From positions 682,001 through 746,000 of the forward strand of contig OZ025216.1 in assembly GCA_964019055.1 (NCBI GenBank): a DNA stretch of 64,000 bases, read 5' to 3'. Source of the DNA: Anthopleura xanthogrammica. Its lineage: Eukaryota; Cnidaria; Anthozoa; Actiniaria; Actiniidae. A program made the position numbers and the translations under genes. Below are positions 24,001-35,467 of the stretch, piece after piece (positions within the stretch are counted from its first letter, which is position 1; each line of letters opens with the position of its first letter). Under the pieces are notes generated by a model, which was given only the letters and a program-made list of their open reading frames with translations, was not told where the DNA came from and did no database searches.

Positions 24001-24924
24001 TCCTTACCTCTAGTACCCGTATTTCACCAGTCCATGTGCATCCATCTTCAACATAAACACAATGCACTTTCAAGGACAGGACCTCACGTGCTATACATGC
24101 ATCGGGAAATACCTTGAAAATTTGAAAACAATTTAAAATCAGTATCATGAAGCTTCTTCGACCATATATCTTCTTATACTTGAAATCTTTTTAAAGCTTA
24201 GTCCAATTAATGGACCTTTTAAGCTTGGGTATAATATTTCCCATTTCAGACCACGTGCCATTCTCTTGAGAATAAGATTCGTATTCATGTGTCTTCTCAT
24301 GCGCAACCGTTAAACAAAGAAATGATACTCTAGGGAATGATACGTGATCTGAGATGGCAAAACATCACACCCAAGGTACAGAGTTCCAGGGGCGTAGCCA
24401 GGGGGCCCCCTCCATCGTAATCGTCGTTTTTTTTTTGCCGTTTTTTTGGTTGATGTTCTGAAAACGGGTATTGGGCCCCCCTAAGGCAAATTCCTGGCTA
24501 CGCCCCTGGAGGTCTATAAACAGTAAACAGTTAATATGATAAGAAAAAAATTGAACCTAGGTAGTTACCAAGGTTTTTTTGAGAGGATTTCCATCCGTAA
24601 GACATTTGGCATCACTTGATTTCCTGCAGGTAATAAAACTTTAATTCAACCGTTTCCAGCAAATATTCCAGTATAAAAAAAAAACTGACATAAATCTGCA
24701 ATAAACCAATAAATGACAATGATATTTTATTCCACAAAGATAATAAGTAGTTTTTACCTGAGCAAAAAATCCATGCATGAACGGCAATAATGGTGACCAC
24801 ATTCTGTCTGGACAGGATCCCTTAGCACAAAGGTGCAGGAATTACACAGGTATTTCTGTCCAATCTTGATCAGGTCTTTTGAGGATAATCGATAGCCTGT
24901 TTTGGCCATGTCTCTTTTGGCCAT
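21012..24924 (-). CDS. TRAF (TNF receptor-associated factor), complete, 519 aa
   Basis: Cytoplasmic adaptor/E3 ligase linking TNF-receptor or Toll-type signals to NF-kB and JNK pathways. Exons (minus): 24924-24758, 24623-24569, 24112-24008, 23722-23558, 22175-22098, 22001-21012, total 1560 nt. Residues about 27-69 form a RING finger (CNSC, CGHHYCRSC, then C-x-x-D). Exons 3-5 give TRAF-type zinc fingers (GCTWTGEIRVLE, FHLENECSERAITCSYC, YHYDECEEVEKECDF). Exon 6 carries a coiled coil and then a MATH/TRAF-C domain (YKGVLLWKITDF, SSRYGYKMCARIYLNGDG, FFVIVRGEYDALLRWPF) that ends the protein. Domain order and length fit TRAF2/3/5-type members. The first in-frame ATG at 24924 was taken as start; 5' UTR exons were not sought. 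The subtype is undecided. Confidence 0.92.
23438..23508. repeat. 12-bp tandem repeat in TRAF intron 4
   Basis: About six copies of GGCTAACCTTGT; on minus it reads as a spurious RLAT-repeat ORF. Confidence 0.9.
24211..24516. mobile_element. TAGACC-family MITE, copy 2, interrupted by another element
   Basis: Left end TGGACCTTTTAAGCTTGGGT. Internal sequence (CCACGTGCCATTCTCTTGAGA, GCGCAACCGTTAAACAAAG) matches the copy at 14403. The right terminal GGTCTA lies only after the element at 24387-24508, so that element is nested in its end. It is in TRAF intron 2, which spans 24113-24568. Confidence 0.65.
24387..24508. mobile_element. hAT-like MITE nested in the TAGACC element
   Basis: 122 bp with inverted ends CAGGGGCGTAGCCAGG and CCTGGCTACGCCCCTG, termini I know from hAT-type non-autonomous elements. 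The flanks GAGTTC and GAGGTC look like an imperfect target duplication. Confidence 0.8.
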
Positions 24925-26290
24925 GACTTTCGCTTTCGATCAAAGTCTAAAGGAAAAGAAAAATAGTCAATATGTAGATGGTATAGTGGCTGGCGCGCGA
25001 TCATCTTAAAGAGTATAAATGTATATTTTTTCCCCTAAGATCGAAGAGACGAATTTGGAAGAACAGTTGAAGATAATGACGAGCAGAAAGATACTTAAGC
25101 TTTGAGAAGAAGAAATGAAAGTGAAAGCCAGTGATCAGACCATAGTTTATAATAGATTATTTAAGATCGGACAAAAAAGCGGTTCGTAAACTTACATTAA
25201 TTCACATAAAACCTTCCATTGAGAGAGATAGGGAGAGAGAAATCATAAGAATTTAATTTTTTTAAATGAAGTCCTAAATTCACGAAGGTTTGAGGACGCA
25301 AAAAGAAAAGGAATAGCCGTATAATATTACGAGGACGAAGTGAAAGTAAAAGTGAAACTTGAAGACTGATGACACCTGCTTTACTAGCAGCCGAGCGACG
25401 TAAATATTCCGGCTAACCAATCAACAGCCAGCTGGAATCTACTGATGCGTAGTGCATTGTTTGTCACAGCGAAAAAATGTGTTTTCTATTATCGTTTCTA
25501 AGAAGCAGGTCGTAGCTCAGTTAGTTTAATAGTACTACGGTTCGATCCTCAGGATCTCCACGTCTGTTTCGACTTCACTCTGTTCTGTGTAGCTTTAGTT
25601 TTAAATACCCGTAATAAGGAGCACTGATAGTTTGAGGGGGTAAAGGGCGCACTGTCGAACGCTCCATACATGGCTAGGGAGAATTGGGCAACCACTCCCC
25701 GCGGTTTCGATCTAAAATATTGGCTTTTTTATCTCTTGTCAAAATGAAATGTTTTCCACCAACAACGAAATATGCTTTTTCTAAAAGAAATGTGGTGAAT
25801 CTTTGCACGAATGAGTTTTATTTTCTTTATTTTCGAGCAAAACGTCTTATAAATCAAGCTGAAAACCTGGAACTAGGAAATATTGAGCTACGAACAAAAT
25901 GTTCGCTGATTGGCTAATTCCTTCGGCCTGAGAGAAGCGAGATCACCTGGAGTCCGTTGTGATTTTTTATGGCCGGCCCCGTATTCAAGCACTTTTTTCT
26001 ACCTAAAATTTGAATTCATTTTAAGTCTAAGAAAAGTCCAAAACCCTTAATCAGAGTGATATATAGTTCATCTGTGATTTATCTAAAAACCACTCAAGAA
26101 ATGATTTTCAAAACAAAGAGCGAAGGACCGCAGGTTTTGATCAACAATGCTTTACGCGATTAGTTGTTCGTTCAACTGGCCCCGCTTTGGGTTTTTTAAC
26201 ATGTCTATCTGAATGACCTATGGTCTTGGTCCAGACAACGTTCTTGCTTAGCAATGGACTTTTTAAATTTATTATTCACAGTATTATTAT
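24925..26290. other. Upstream flank of TRAF, no gene found
   Basis: AT-rich flank. A tRNA-like pair of promoter boxes lies at about 25507-25555 (separate entry). The 77-codon ORF at 25684 has no recognisable features. Confidence 0.5.
25505..25560 (+). repeat. tRNA-like A/B box pair, possible SINE relic
   Basis: TAGCTCAGTTAG matches a pol III A box and GGTTCGATCC a B box, but they are only about 27 nt apart and no clover-leaf closes. This suggests a decayed tRNA-derived SINE rather than a functional tRNA. Confidence 0.3.
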
Positions 26291-26442
26291 TGACGACTCT
26301 TAAAACTCGAGTGTATGCGGGCTTAGCCTCGAATCCAAGACTTGATTTTTTTGTTATTCTAATTTCTGTTTTTGTTTTTTCGATCTTAGCAGTGAGGCTA
26401 AGCCCGCATACACTTGAGTTTTAAGAGTTTTAAGAGTCGTCA
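26291..26442. mobile_element. TGACGAC-ended inverted-repeat element
   Basis: 152 bp. Arms of about 38 bp: TGACGACTCTTAAAACTCGA, then GTGTATGCGGGCTTAGCCTC, mirrored at the right with an extra TTTTAAGAG unit. No coding capacity. Confidence 0.85.
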
Positions 26443-26745
26443 TTAAATGAGGCTGTACTAGTTCGGGAAACCCCCGACTTAGTGGGTTTTTTTTCTGATG
26501 TAAATACCTGATAAAAACAAATCACTTTCATTTAGTTTTGTGTAATTTTCAAGCCTAAATCTTAAGCAAAAATAACCTAAAAAAGTAAGTTTTTAAAAGG
26601 TTTCATTAATAATTGTGAATACATTGATATAAATGACAAACGTATTGGAGAATGCAACAACAGACGAAGGCCCAGTGAAGGCCCTCATTTATAAGCGATG
26701 ATTTTCGAATTTACTTACAGTATATGGAATATTATCAACGTCATA

Positions 26746-26959
26746 TACAGTAAAAACCCGCAACTAAGAACCTAGTGATTAAGAACCTGTTAGTCTAAGA
26801 ATTTTCATCATAATTTTATGCATCTTTTCTTCCTAATGAAGATAAGAATCCTTTTTATCATCCAACATATCCTGATTTTCCAGTAAACACCAATTATATA
26901 AGAACCTGTCTAGGCTAACTTGGAAAAATACAGGTTCTTAGTTGCGGGTTTTTACTGTA
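26746..26959. mobile_element. TA-flanked MITE with CAGTAAAAACC ends (mariner/pogo-like)
   Basis: 214 bp. The left arm starts TACAGTAAAAACCCGCAACT and the right arm ends AGTTGCGGGTTTTTACTGTA, about 28 bp perfect. The terminal TA dinucleotides fit Tc1/mariner-type targets. Non-autonomous. Confidence 0.85.
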
Positions 26960-27526
26960 GTGTATAGGCACGGTATAGTACACTTCTGCTAGTTGTTTCA
27001 AGCTGAATGAGTGATTTGAGAGAACGATCGGGTCATTCATTTACCGCGACAATTGTCAGTATAGTAAACGCTAAAGCAAGCAAGCTAAAATTAGAATTAT
27101 TCCAGACTGTCATATCCTAATCGACTGGCTCTCTGTTGCAGATCCACGGCCAGATCTAGACCAGTATCGATAAAATTATTTGTTGTGTTTTGGAATCGTT
27201 TGGAAACTGAACTACTCATTTAAATTAATCTAAAATTCCATTCGTAATTATCTGGTTTCAGTGCGAATGGATTACTGAAACACTAAAATTCCACTCACCG
27301 TACGTGCTATACGTACGTGCAAACCGGAATAAACTTACAACTTGCTAACTAACGTACCTATGTAAAGGATAGACTTACTTGAAGAAGTTTGTATCCTTGT
27401 AAAGAGGAGAAGTACAGCAGGCAGCAAAGATAAAACCAAACTTGTTGTCACTGATGGAAAAGCTGCTGAACTGGCTGAATTATTATTGCTGAATTGTGAT
27501 ATTTTAAGAAATTAATATTTATTTAT

Positions 27527-27924
27527 ACTATCAATGTATTTTATTTCAAAAAGATATTCATTCACAAAGTATGGCTCATAATTAGTAGTATTTTCCCTTT
27601 TATGTTAAAAAAATTAACAGAATTTAGGAGATAAAATATGGATACATAATTCCATGAACTTATCGTGAGAGAGTTACATCATTTCCCTATTTAATTCATA
27701 CCGTGAAGGACAACTAAAACTCATTCTAATATTGATTTGTCGGAATCCCTGTGGTTGTTTTGGTCGTGACAAAATGTCACACAATCACGGTATGAATTAA
27801 ATAGGGAAATGATGTAACTTTCTCACCAGTTTATGAAAAAATATTTTATCTCCTAAATTCTGTTTGATGCTTGTGTTGTGTTGTGAATGAATATATTTTT
27901 CAGTTGAATAAAATAAATTGATAG
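27527..27924. mobile_element. Large foldback element with nested inverted arms
   Basis: Outer imperfect arms (CTATCAATGTATTTTATTTC at the left; its complement ends at 27924). Inner strong arms 27618-27862 start CAGAATTTAGGAGATAAAAT and include GTTACATCATTTCCCTATTT. No transposase ORF. Confidence 0.75.
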
Positions 27925-27954
27925 CATCGAAGTTTTCTTTCGAATTCTAAAAGA

Positions 27955-28233
27955 CATATATACATACATACATACATACATACATACATACATACATACA
28001 TACATACATACATACATACATACATACATACATACATACATACATACATACATACATACATACATACATACATACATACATACATACATACATACATACA
28101 TACATACATACATACATACATACATACATACATACATACATACATACATACATACATACATACATACATACATACATACATACATACATACATACATACA
28201 TACATACATACATACATACATACATACATACAT
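27955..28233. repeat. (CATA)n tetranucleotide microsatellite, about 275 bp
   Basis: Nearly perfect CATA/TATG array. It produces spurious MYVC-repeat ORFs on the minus strand. Confidence 0.97.
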
Positions 28234-28239
28234 TTATTT

Positions 28240-28600
28240 AGTGTCATTTTTTGTTGTTACATTACATTTACAAAGAATTATAACTTAACCTAAATTGAGA
28301 CACAAGCTATCTATAATAACTATAAAAGTTAACCAAGATAGATAGCTTCTAAATTTGATTTACAATAGTAGACTAACCGACGCTACGATGATTATTTATG
28401 CGTAAATGTTCTTTTCGTGGAATGCGAGTGTTTTTATTTGCATCACATTGATGCATGACAGCGCTCTCTGAATATGAAAATTAAGTTCAGCGCCGTCTCT
28501 ACGGTCATTTTATCAAGTATAAACAATTTACCGTTGAACTATGGTTATGCAAATAAACCTCGACCTTTTAAAACCCCTAGTAAACGTCCAAGTGTAAACA
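28240..28600. other. AT-rich spacer, no gene
   Basis: Nothing recognisable between the CATA array and the duplicated cluster. Confidence 0.5.
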
Positions 28601-28830
28601 CGGCCTTAGATTATTAAACCCAGAGAGTTCGATATAAGCATTTGAAGGTAAAGTTTTGACAACTTAACACTAGATTATGTGTTTTGTAACGCGAAAGTTA
28701 TGGAAAACGATACCGGACATATTTATATTTATATGTATAAGTGACGTTGATTGAAAGCTTGACATACTACTGCTATTGCTACTGCTACACACAGAGTACG
28801 TAGTTCATAATACGATAACTTTTGACCAAA

Positions 28831-28915
28831 ATGCTTTGTATCGCCGTAAGGATGCTTGGTCTTTAACTCTGGTCTTTCTTGCTGGATCTTGGGATGAGAG
28901 AATACAAATTGACAG
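28831..28915 (+). pseudogene. First-exon copy A1, broken
   Basis: Related to the exon at 32507 (MLCIAVRMLGL). A stop (TAA) follows 11 codons. The downstream part and the donor (GACAGGTATT) are still recognisable. Confidence 0.6.
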
Positions 28916-29305
28916 GTATTCTATTATGTTGAATTCTAATTGTGATTTTATTCTAATTCTAATTCGACTTTCGAAAATTTCAATCGGACTTAAAGACTTG
29001 TTAAGAAGTCATAAAATGCGTTTTTGCAAACGCTTTGATAACTGCATTGTGTTTTTCTAACTCTCTCTTTCGTGTTCTAAAATGCGTTGCTACTTTTCAA
29101 ACTACAGTTGTAACATTACATTACTGAATTATCAATTATCAATCGACAAGTCAGGTAACTGGGATACGTTCTAGCAGAATGAAAGAGGATAATGTTCATT
29201 TTTCGTGCAAAATCCACGCACACTAATAGCTAACTAATAAGTAAGACACCCTCAACCATCAATCAGTTTTCCCTGAGGTTTATTCTTTCGCTGGTCATTT
29301 TACAT

Positions 29306-29705
29306 ACTTTATTACATGAAATTTTCGCGATTTTAATTTGGAGGTCGCATACATCGCGACCCCGTTAAAGTCGCGATTTCATTGAATAAATCATTCATAA
29401 TTCGTGTCCAAACAAATTACTTTAGAAAACCCACTTAACTACGTAACATTAAACAAAGTTCGCCTTATTTCCTTGGTTTAGACTTAAATATATTGAATAC
29501 TGGTTCCAATATTTTATTGATGATCAGGGTTCTCAGTAGCAATGACCATTCAATTCTGTACTTTCTCAAAAATGGAGGGTCACTTAATTTTCGCGTCATT
29601 ATGTTTTCGCGACACTTATTTTTCACGACACTTTAATTTCGCGATTTTTTGGAAATAGAGAAAATCGCGAAATTAAAGTGTCGCAAAAATTTCATGTAAT
29701 AAAGT
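29306..29705. mobile_element. 400-bp inverted-repeat element rich in TTCGCGA
   Basis: Ends ACTTTATTACATGAAATTTT and the complement AAATTTCATGTAATAAAGT. Inside are many TCGCGA-type words and an inner hairpin (AATTTCGCGATTTT / AAAATCGCGAAATT). No ORF. Confidence 0.75.
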
Positions 29706-29709
29706 AGTT

Positions 29710-31540
29710 TCTTGAATTTTGTTCCATGATTCATCATATCAATTAAAATTTGGCGATAAATTTAGAGATTGTCTCTATCAGAGCTCCCTCCACGCGTGTA
29801 GAACAATGCCGAAAAAAGCGTTAATAGTTTAACCTTTACTTGGCTCGAACACAGTTATCAAACGAGGTCCTAAAATACAGATGGTGGTAGACTCGACCTG
29901 TACTCCATGCTCAGCACCTGTTAGTAAGCAACCATGTCAGTGCTAGTGAACAAGTTGAAACATGATCAAAACGTACCATGCAATGTGTTCGGTGATGAGG
30001 AATATTTCCTTGTTTGTTTTGAAACCATTGGACCACTTTGTTTAAATTCCTTCAGCGTCTTTAGCTCAGACGGTATCATTTACAGAACTTACATACATAC
30101 ATACACATACATGCAGGAAGTGATTGAACAACATATATCGATATTCATATTATACATGAATTGTGATTCTTAGATTCTTATCAAAGGAGACTCTGCCAAA
30201 ACATTATAATAACACTCATAGAAAATACAGTTTGTTAGCTCTCTCCCTTGATTCAAGGGTTTTTCTCTGCTTCTCTCAGGGTTTTCAAACCTCCGCAAAA
30301 CAAACAAGCTGATATCTGTGAATTAGCCGTGTCCTCACTTAGATCAACCCAGAGAGTTCGATAAGCATTTGAAGGTAAAATGATGACGACTTAACACTAG
30401 ATTATGTGTTTTGTAAAGCGAAAATTATGGACAACGATCCCGGACATCAAAAATTTGCAACTATGCATTATTCTTTCTGTTAAGAGTTTTGCTATTTTCT
30501 CGAGCGCTTGTCTTGCCAATCCTCTCATAAATGCAGGCAGTAGTGTTAGGAAGCTAAAGGGAATAACTCTATGTGATATCCTTTATGTATTGCAGGCTTA
30601 CCTTTTCTGGTTTATATGTTCAGGTTTTGTCAGTTTGCAACTGGCTTCACTCGATACCGGAAGGAATTAGAACTTATGAAGATGTTGTCCCTAAGTATTG
30701 TAAATGTTTTCACATGCTGAAACTATTAGTTGAGTTTAGAAGATGTGGAAACTGTATGTATTTTAGCATTTACTGGAAGATCGGCAAAATTGATGCATTG
30801 GCTCAATAATGCCGGCACTGCATGTAGAAGAGGTTCATCTACAAAGGACTGTTGTGCCCAGGTTCCCCAGACTGTAATGAAATATTTCGCTTTAACCAAA
30901 CCAATCAAATACATTGGGAAAGAAGCTTAAAAGACTTGTGAGCAAACATTCGACGATTCTTTCTTCCAGGACAATGACTATTTTATTATAAATTAATACA
31001 ATAAAGTCTAAAGAAGGAATGTATTCGTTTTAGGAATAAAAGCTGGTGTTCTGTCTTCCAAGTATGAAGCGAGTACGAGGTTGTGTGATTTTGTGTTTGC
31101 CACAACTAATCGGGGGAATCCCCGAAATAAAATATTCATAAGCGAACGTCAAAACAGGCCACAACCAGTCGTTTTCTGGTTTAATGCCTCAAAGTGTTAG
31201 ACAAGAATTCAATTCAATTTCAGTTCAAACAAATAAATCAGTTTAGAAAACCAAGATAAATTAAGATAAGGAAGACATTTTGTTTAAAGCTCAGTAAAAA
31301 AGGACGAAACGGTGTATGGTGCCGATGGAGGGATTAAAATTATTCTAACTTTGGTGACTGACAGCTAGCGCTCCGTTTGCAGTCAGTTGAACGCAAAAAA
31401 AGAAAATTCCAGTCGTAACGCACCTGGCACATGATCATGAAAACTGCGGATCGCATGCGCAGTACGCAAATACAACACGTTAAAATTCAGGCTAGCTGCA
31501 CGCAGGCTATCAATAACGAGAACTTTTGACGAAAGTGTTT
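29710..31540. other. Mostly uninterpreted stretch inside the duplicated cluster
   Basis: Holds the second copy of the duplicated upstream segment (30345-30460). Several overlapping 60-90-codon ORFs on both strands (30404-30930) lack domains or splice context. No gene called. Confidence 0.4.
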
Positions 31541-31543
31541 CGT

Positions 31544-31622
31544 ATGGCCGTGAGGATGCTTGGTGTTGCTGTATTATTCTGCTACTTTAGGGATCTTAGA
31601 ATGAGAGAATTCAAACTACCAG
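31544..31622 (+). CDS. Candidate alternative first exon A2
   Basis: Open from ATG: MAVRMLGVAVLFCYFRDLRM, then REFKLP, ending CCAG|GTACTC (donor, phase 1), 79 nt. It is a diverged copy of exon A3 at 32507. The phase is right for the common exon at 38268. Whether it is transcribed is unknown. Confidence 0.4.
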
Positions 31623-32094
31623 GTACTCAAACATGTTGAATTCTAATTTTAATTTTATTCTAATTCTAATTTGACTTTCGGAAATTTCAATCGTGCTCAT
31701 TATGAAAACTACTTCGTGCACTATTCCTTTTTTTTTTTTTTTACATTATATTAGATAAATTAAGGTGAGGGTCCTATGTTATTTTTCTCAGCATTGACAG
31801 CCTGGGATTCATATTCATTAACATTCAGAATCATTACTGGGGGAGGTCAAGCAGGTCATTCTATTAAAATCCTCTCTCTTCCTCGTACTTTACTTTATGT
31901 AAAATACTTAACCAACATCGGAGGGACACGTAATAGAACCCACTGAGGACGAAAAGAAACCCTGACTCGCACCCTCATTGCCTTCATACTAACCACTTCT
32001 CATTGTCTTAATGGCCTTTAAGTATTAGCGCAAGCTATTTAGAAGCGTAATAAACCAAGAACAAGAATCTTTTAACCGAATAAAATCGTATAAG

Positions 32095-32165
32095 ATGAAC
32101 AGCCACGTCCTCTTGGTTTTTATTATTATTTTCGTCATGGTTTTGCTTTGGAGAGTTTGGTTAGA
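32095..32165 (+). pseudogene. First-exon copy B1, truncated
   Basis: Starts MNSHVLLVFIIIFVMVLLWR, then VWLD, matching exon B2 at 34268. The similarity then ends and no donor follows in register. Confidence 0.5.
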
Positions 32166-32410
32166 CAACTCCCTGCTCAAACTATGTATTTTTTTCTGGC
32201 CAGTCGACAGCTAGCCTGCGTCACATCCGGACAAATTACCTCGGTGAAGCCCGTCTGCGAAATAGCGCCCAAAAGGTTATATGAAGCGATTTCTGATTGG
32301 CTCTCGACTTCTTCTATTCTAACACGATCTATTTTAGTTCAGGTCCAGCAAAGATGAAAACACCGGATGTCAGTTTCCGTTGCATTCGCATAAATTGCGT
32401 ACACGTGCAG

Positions 32411-32418
32411 TATATAAG
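32411..32418 (+). promoter_or_regulatory. Possible TATA box of first exon A3
   Basis: TATATAAGG about 90 bp before the ATG at 32507, followed by GC-rich sequence. Position and sequence fit a core promoter; no start site is shown. Confidence 0.4.
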
Positions 32419-32506
32419 GGGGCGGATCGGATTAGTTTTGTAACTACTCTTGCTAAAAAGTCCACCGCGCCAAGACGCGGATCAAAAACGAAAATTTTTG
32501 ACCAAA

Positions 32507-32594
32507 ATGCTTTGTATAATGGCCGTGAGGATGCTTGGTGTTGTCGTATTCTACTTCTTGCTGCATCTTGGGATGAGAGAATACAAACTGCCAG
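32507..32594 (+). CDS. Candidate alternative first exon A3 of the small membrane protein gene
   Basis: 88 nt from ATG to CCAG|GTACTC. It encodes 29 codons, MLCIMAVRMLGVVVFYFLLH then LGMREYKLP: a hydrophobic signal-anchor-like segment followed by charged residues. It ends in phase 1, exactly the phase of exon B2, so either could join the exon at 38268. A TATA-like box lies upstream. This is the only A copy open from the upstream ATG. Confidence 0.5.
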
Positions 32595-34267
32595 GTACTC
32601 TAACATATTATTAAATTTCGCCTTTTGAAAATTGTAATCGTTCTCAACCTTAAGGACTTGTTAAGAAGTCACATAGTAAGTCTATGCAACACTTGGAAAA
32701 CTGCTTCATGTTTCTGTAAGTTTCTCTCGTGTTCTAAAACGCGCTATTCCTTTTTTTTGACATCATGTTATATAAATTAAGGTGAGGATTTTATGTTATT
32801 ATTTTTTTCTCGGCAGATCATGTCTGCAGCAGTTCATTATTTAGATGATTATTTTTAGCAGAATGCATAAAAGATGACAACTTATTTGTGCAAAAACTAT
32901 TCCTTTACGTTGTAAGGTCTATTGTCATGCTATAACTGATAACCATGTGCCGTATCCGTGTTTCAAAATATATTCCACACTGTTTCGCGATGTGTCACTC
33001 AAAACCATTGTAAAAACTAGTATATACAACGTGGTCATGATATCATAGTACTGATTTCCTTTGAAACAGTTGAGACATGCGCCAGCATGCCAATCCAATC
33101 GTTACGTACCTTGGAAGTCTAGACTGAAAATATATACCTCTTGAATGCGAGGCCAAACCGCAAAATACGAAACTGAGAAATCACACTTTCCAATGAAATT
33201 TGTCTTCTTAATCTAAAGATGCGTCTTAATTTAATTGGTATTTTTCTGTTAGCCTCGTGTCAAAGATGATTTTGAGGTAATAAGAAGACAATGATCTCCC
33301 AGTAAGTTTTAAGTATTCACTGGCTAACGCTTCGAACCTGAATATTTAAAATATGCAACCAAGCATAAAAGCCATAAAGAAAAGTGAAGTTGAATTTGGA
33401 GTTGACATCTCGTTCTCACAAACATTTCGAGTCGTCATGTTGCTTAATCACAATATGAATTCATTTCCTCATCATGTACATCACTAACTTGTTCTTACAA
33501 CAACTAATGTCATCAAGAACTACTTTCTATTTTACCAATATATATAAACATTACCTTTAATACTGGGATTTGGGGTTTTGGTCTGTACGCGGTATTTTCT
33601 TCAGTATTTCATTCCCGTTGACAGCTTGTCGTGTGTTCGTGTGTTGTTACTTTTTCTACAGTCTGACGCTTCACAAGAAACCAAAACTACAGAATAAGAC
33701 TATATCCACATAGAAGAAAATAGAGGCTTTTGAGTGATGACGTTTCCCGAACTGAATAAAATAAACTGATGTTTTCCTCATTCCCAGTCTCTGTCACATT
33801 AATTGTTTGTGAAGTGAAACTAACTTCAGGGTTTTATTATTATTAAAGAATCTTAACTTGAAATTGATAAAATACTGCCAGTAGCATATTGGTTAAACTA
33901 GCATAAATCCATGCCATTAATAAAGTAGTAGAGTTGACTGAATCGTCGCTTTGATATTACGGCTGTTCAGTATCAAGCATGTGCAGTCCAAATAATCAGG
34001 ACATGATATTCATGATAAGTTCAATTTCAGTCACAATAAAATTAGGGGATTCCCCCAAATATCTAGAACCCGATTGGATCCCGGTCATTTGACTGGCATG
34101 TTTGAGTTTATAGACTGAATTGGTTGGGAGTATGGTTTTCAGTGGGGGCATAAAGTATCATCTGTATGATATCACATTTTTCTCTACTGCTCAGTTTAAA
34201 GCGAGACCTTAGCTTTTAGAAAGCATAATCATTTTGTGCATCTCTCAAACGAAGTCGAACTGATAAG

Positions 34268-35394
34268 ATGACGGACCACGTCCTCTTGGTTTTTATCGCC
34301 ATTTTTTTCGTGTCTTTGTTTTGGTACCGAGCGTGGTTAGATGGTCTTTACAGAGTTATCAATGAGTTTGTGGAGAGTTTTGCTGGTTCATTGAAAGGTA
34401 ATTTCAATTTTTCAATTTCAATTTTGTGTGCATATTCAGCCTAACTATTTAAAGTCCAGTAAAAAAGGTATAAAGTTTACGAAAAAGAATACGTATTAAA
34501 TAGAAATATGCAATAAGAAATGAGTTTACACGTTGCTTCACGGACACGGCTGGGATACTGATAAGGAATCGCTAATTCTCATTGGTATTAGTTCAGCTTA
34601 TTACTTACTAGATTACTACTGTGCATATTATTCAAAGTTTAGTAAAAAAGTTACGAAATGGCAGGTACACGAAATAGTATTAAATAGAAATAATGAGTAG
34701 AACATCAACACGTGGGGGGGGGGGGGGGGGGGGGGAGGGGTCAAGATGCAGAATCGTTATTCTCATAATTTATATATAATGTAGTGGTAGTGTGTGTGTG
34801 AGTGTCAGTGGGCCGCCATCCAGTCCTGAACTTGTGCACGGCGTAGGCGTGCATATGATAACACTGAACGCCTACGCAAACTGAATGCAAACGAAACGGT
34901 AACTGTCATCCAGTGCTGAACACGGCGTAGGCGTGCATATAACACTGAACGCCTACGCAAATGCAAACGAAACGGAAACTGTCATCCAGTGTTCTACTTT
35001 GCTTCAGACTAATCTCGTCCCAGAGGCCACGTTCCTCTTGATCAGCACCAAGAAACGAGAGGCTCTGGTTGCAACAGTTTTTCAGCCCGTGAATCTTGGA
35101 CCGGAAGTTGAAACTGCGCATGTGTGGTTTAGGTATTTCTTTGCTTTGGTATCCCTGTGTTACAAGGATTGCCGTTAATCGATACACTTCAAATAATAAG
35201 AAGTCACATAATAAGTCTTTGCAACAGTTATAATTTAATTTCAGTTAATTCAATCAGTTATATTTAACTATTTATTATTATCATTGTTACTGTTAATGTA
35301 GACATTTCCTTGTTATGTACAGTGTATAACGTTTCTATGTTATGCTGACCTCACTGTAATTCAGTTAATTCTGCCATTGTGAGAAATAAACTAC

Positions 35395-35467
<73 letters not shown>

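Noticed and set aside
27853..28247. MYVC-repeat ORFs on the minus strand
   Set aside because: Pure translation of the CATA microsatellite in three frames.
30404..30930. Cluster of 60-88-codon ORFs on both strands
   Set aside because: Overlapping, no domain, no consistent splice sites; lies in duplicated or transposon-like sequence.
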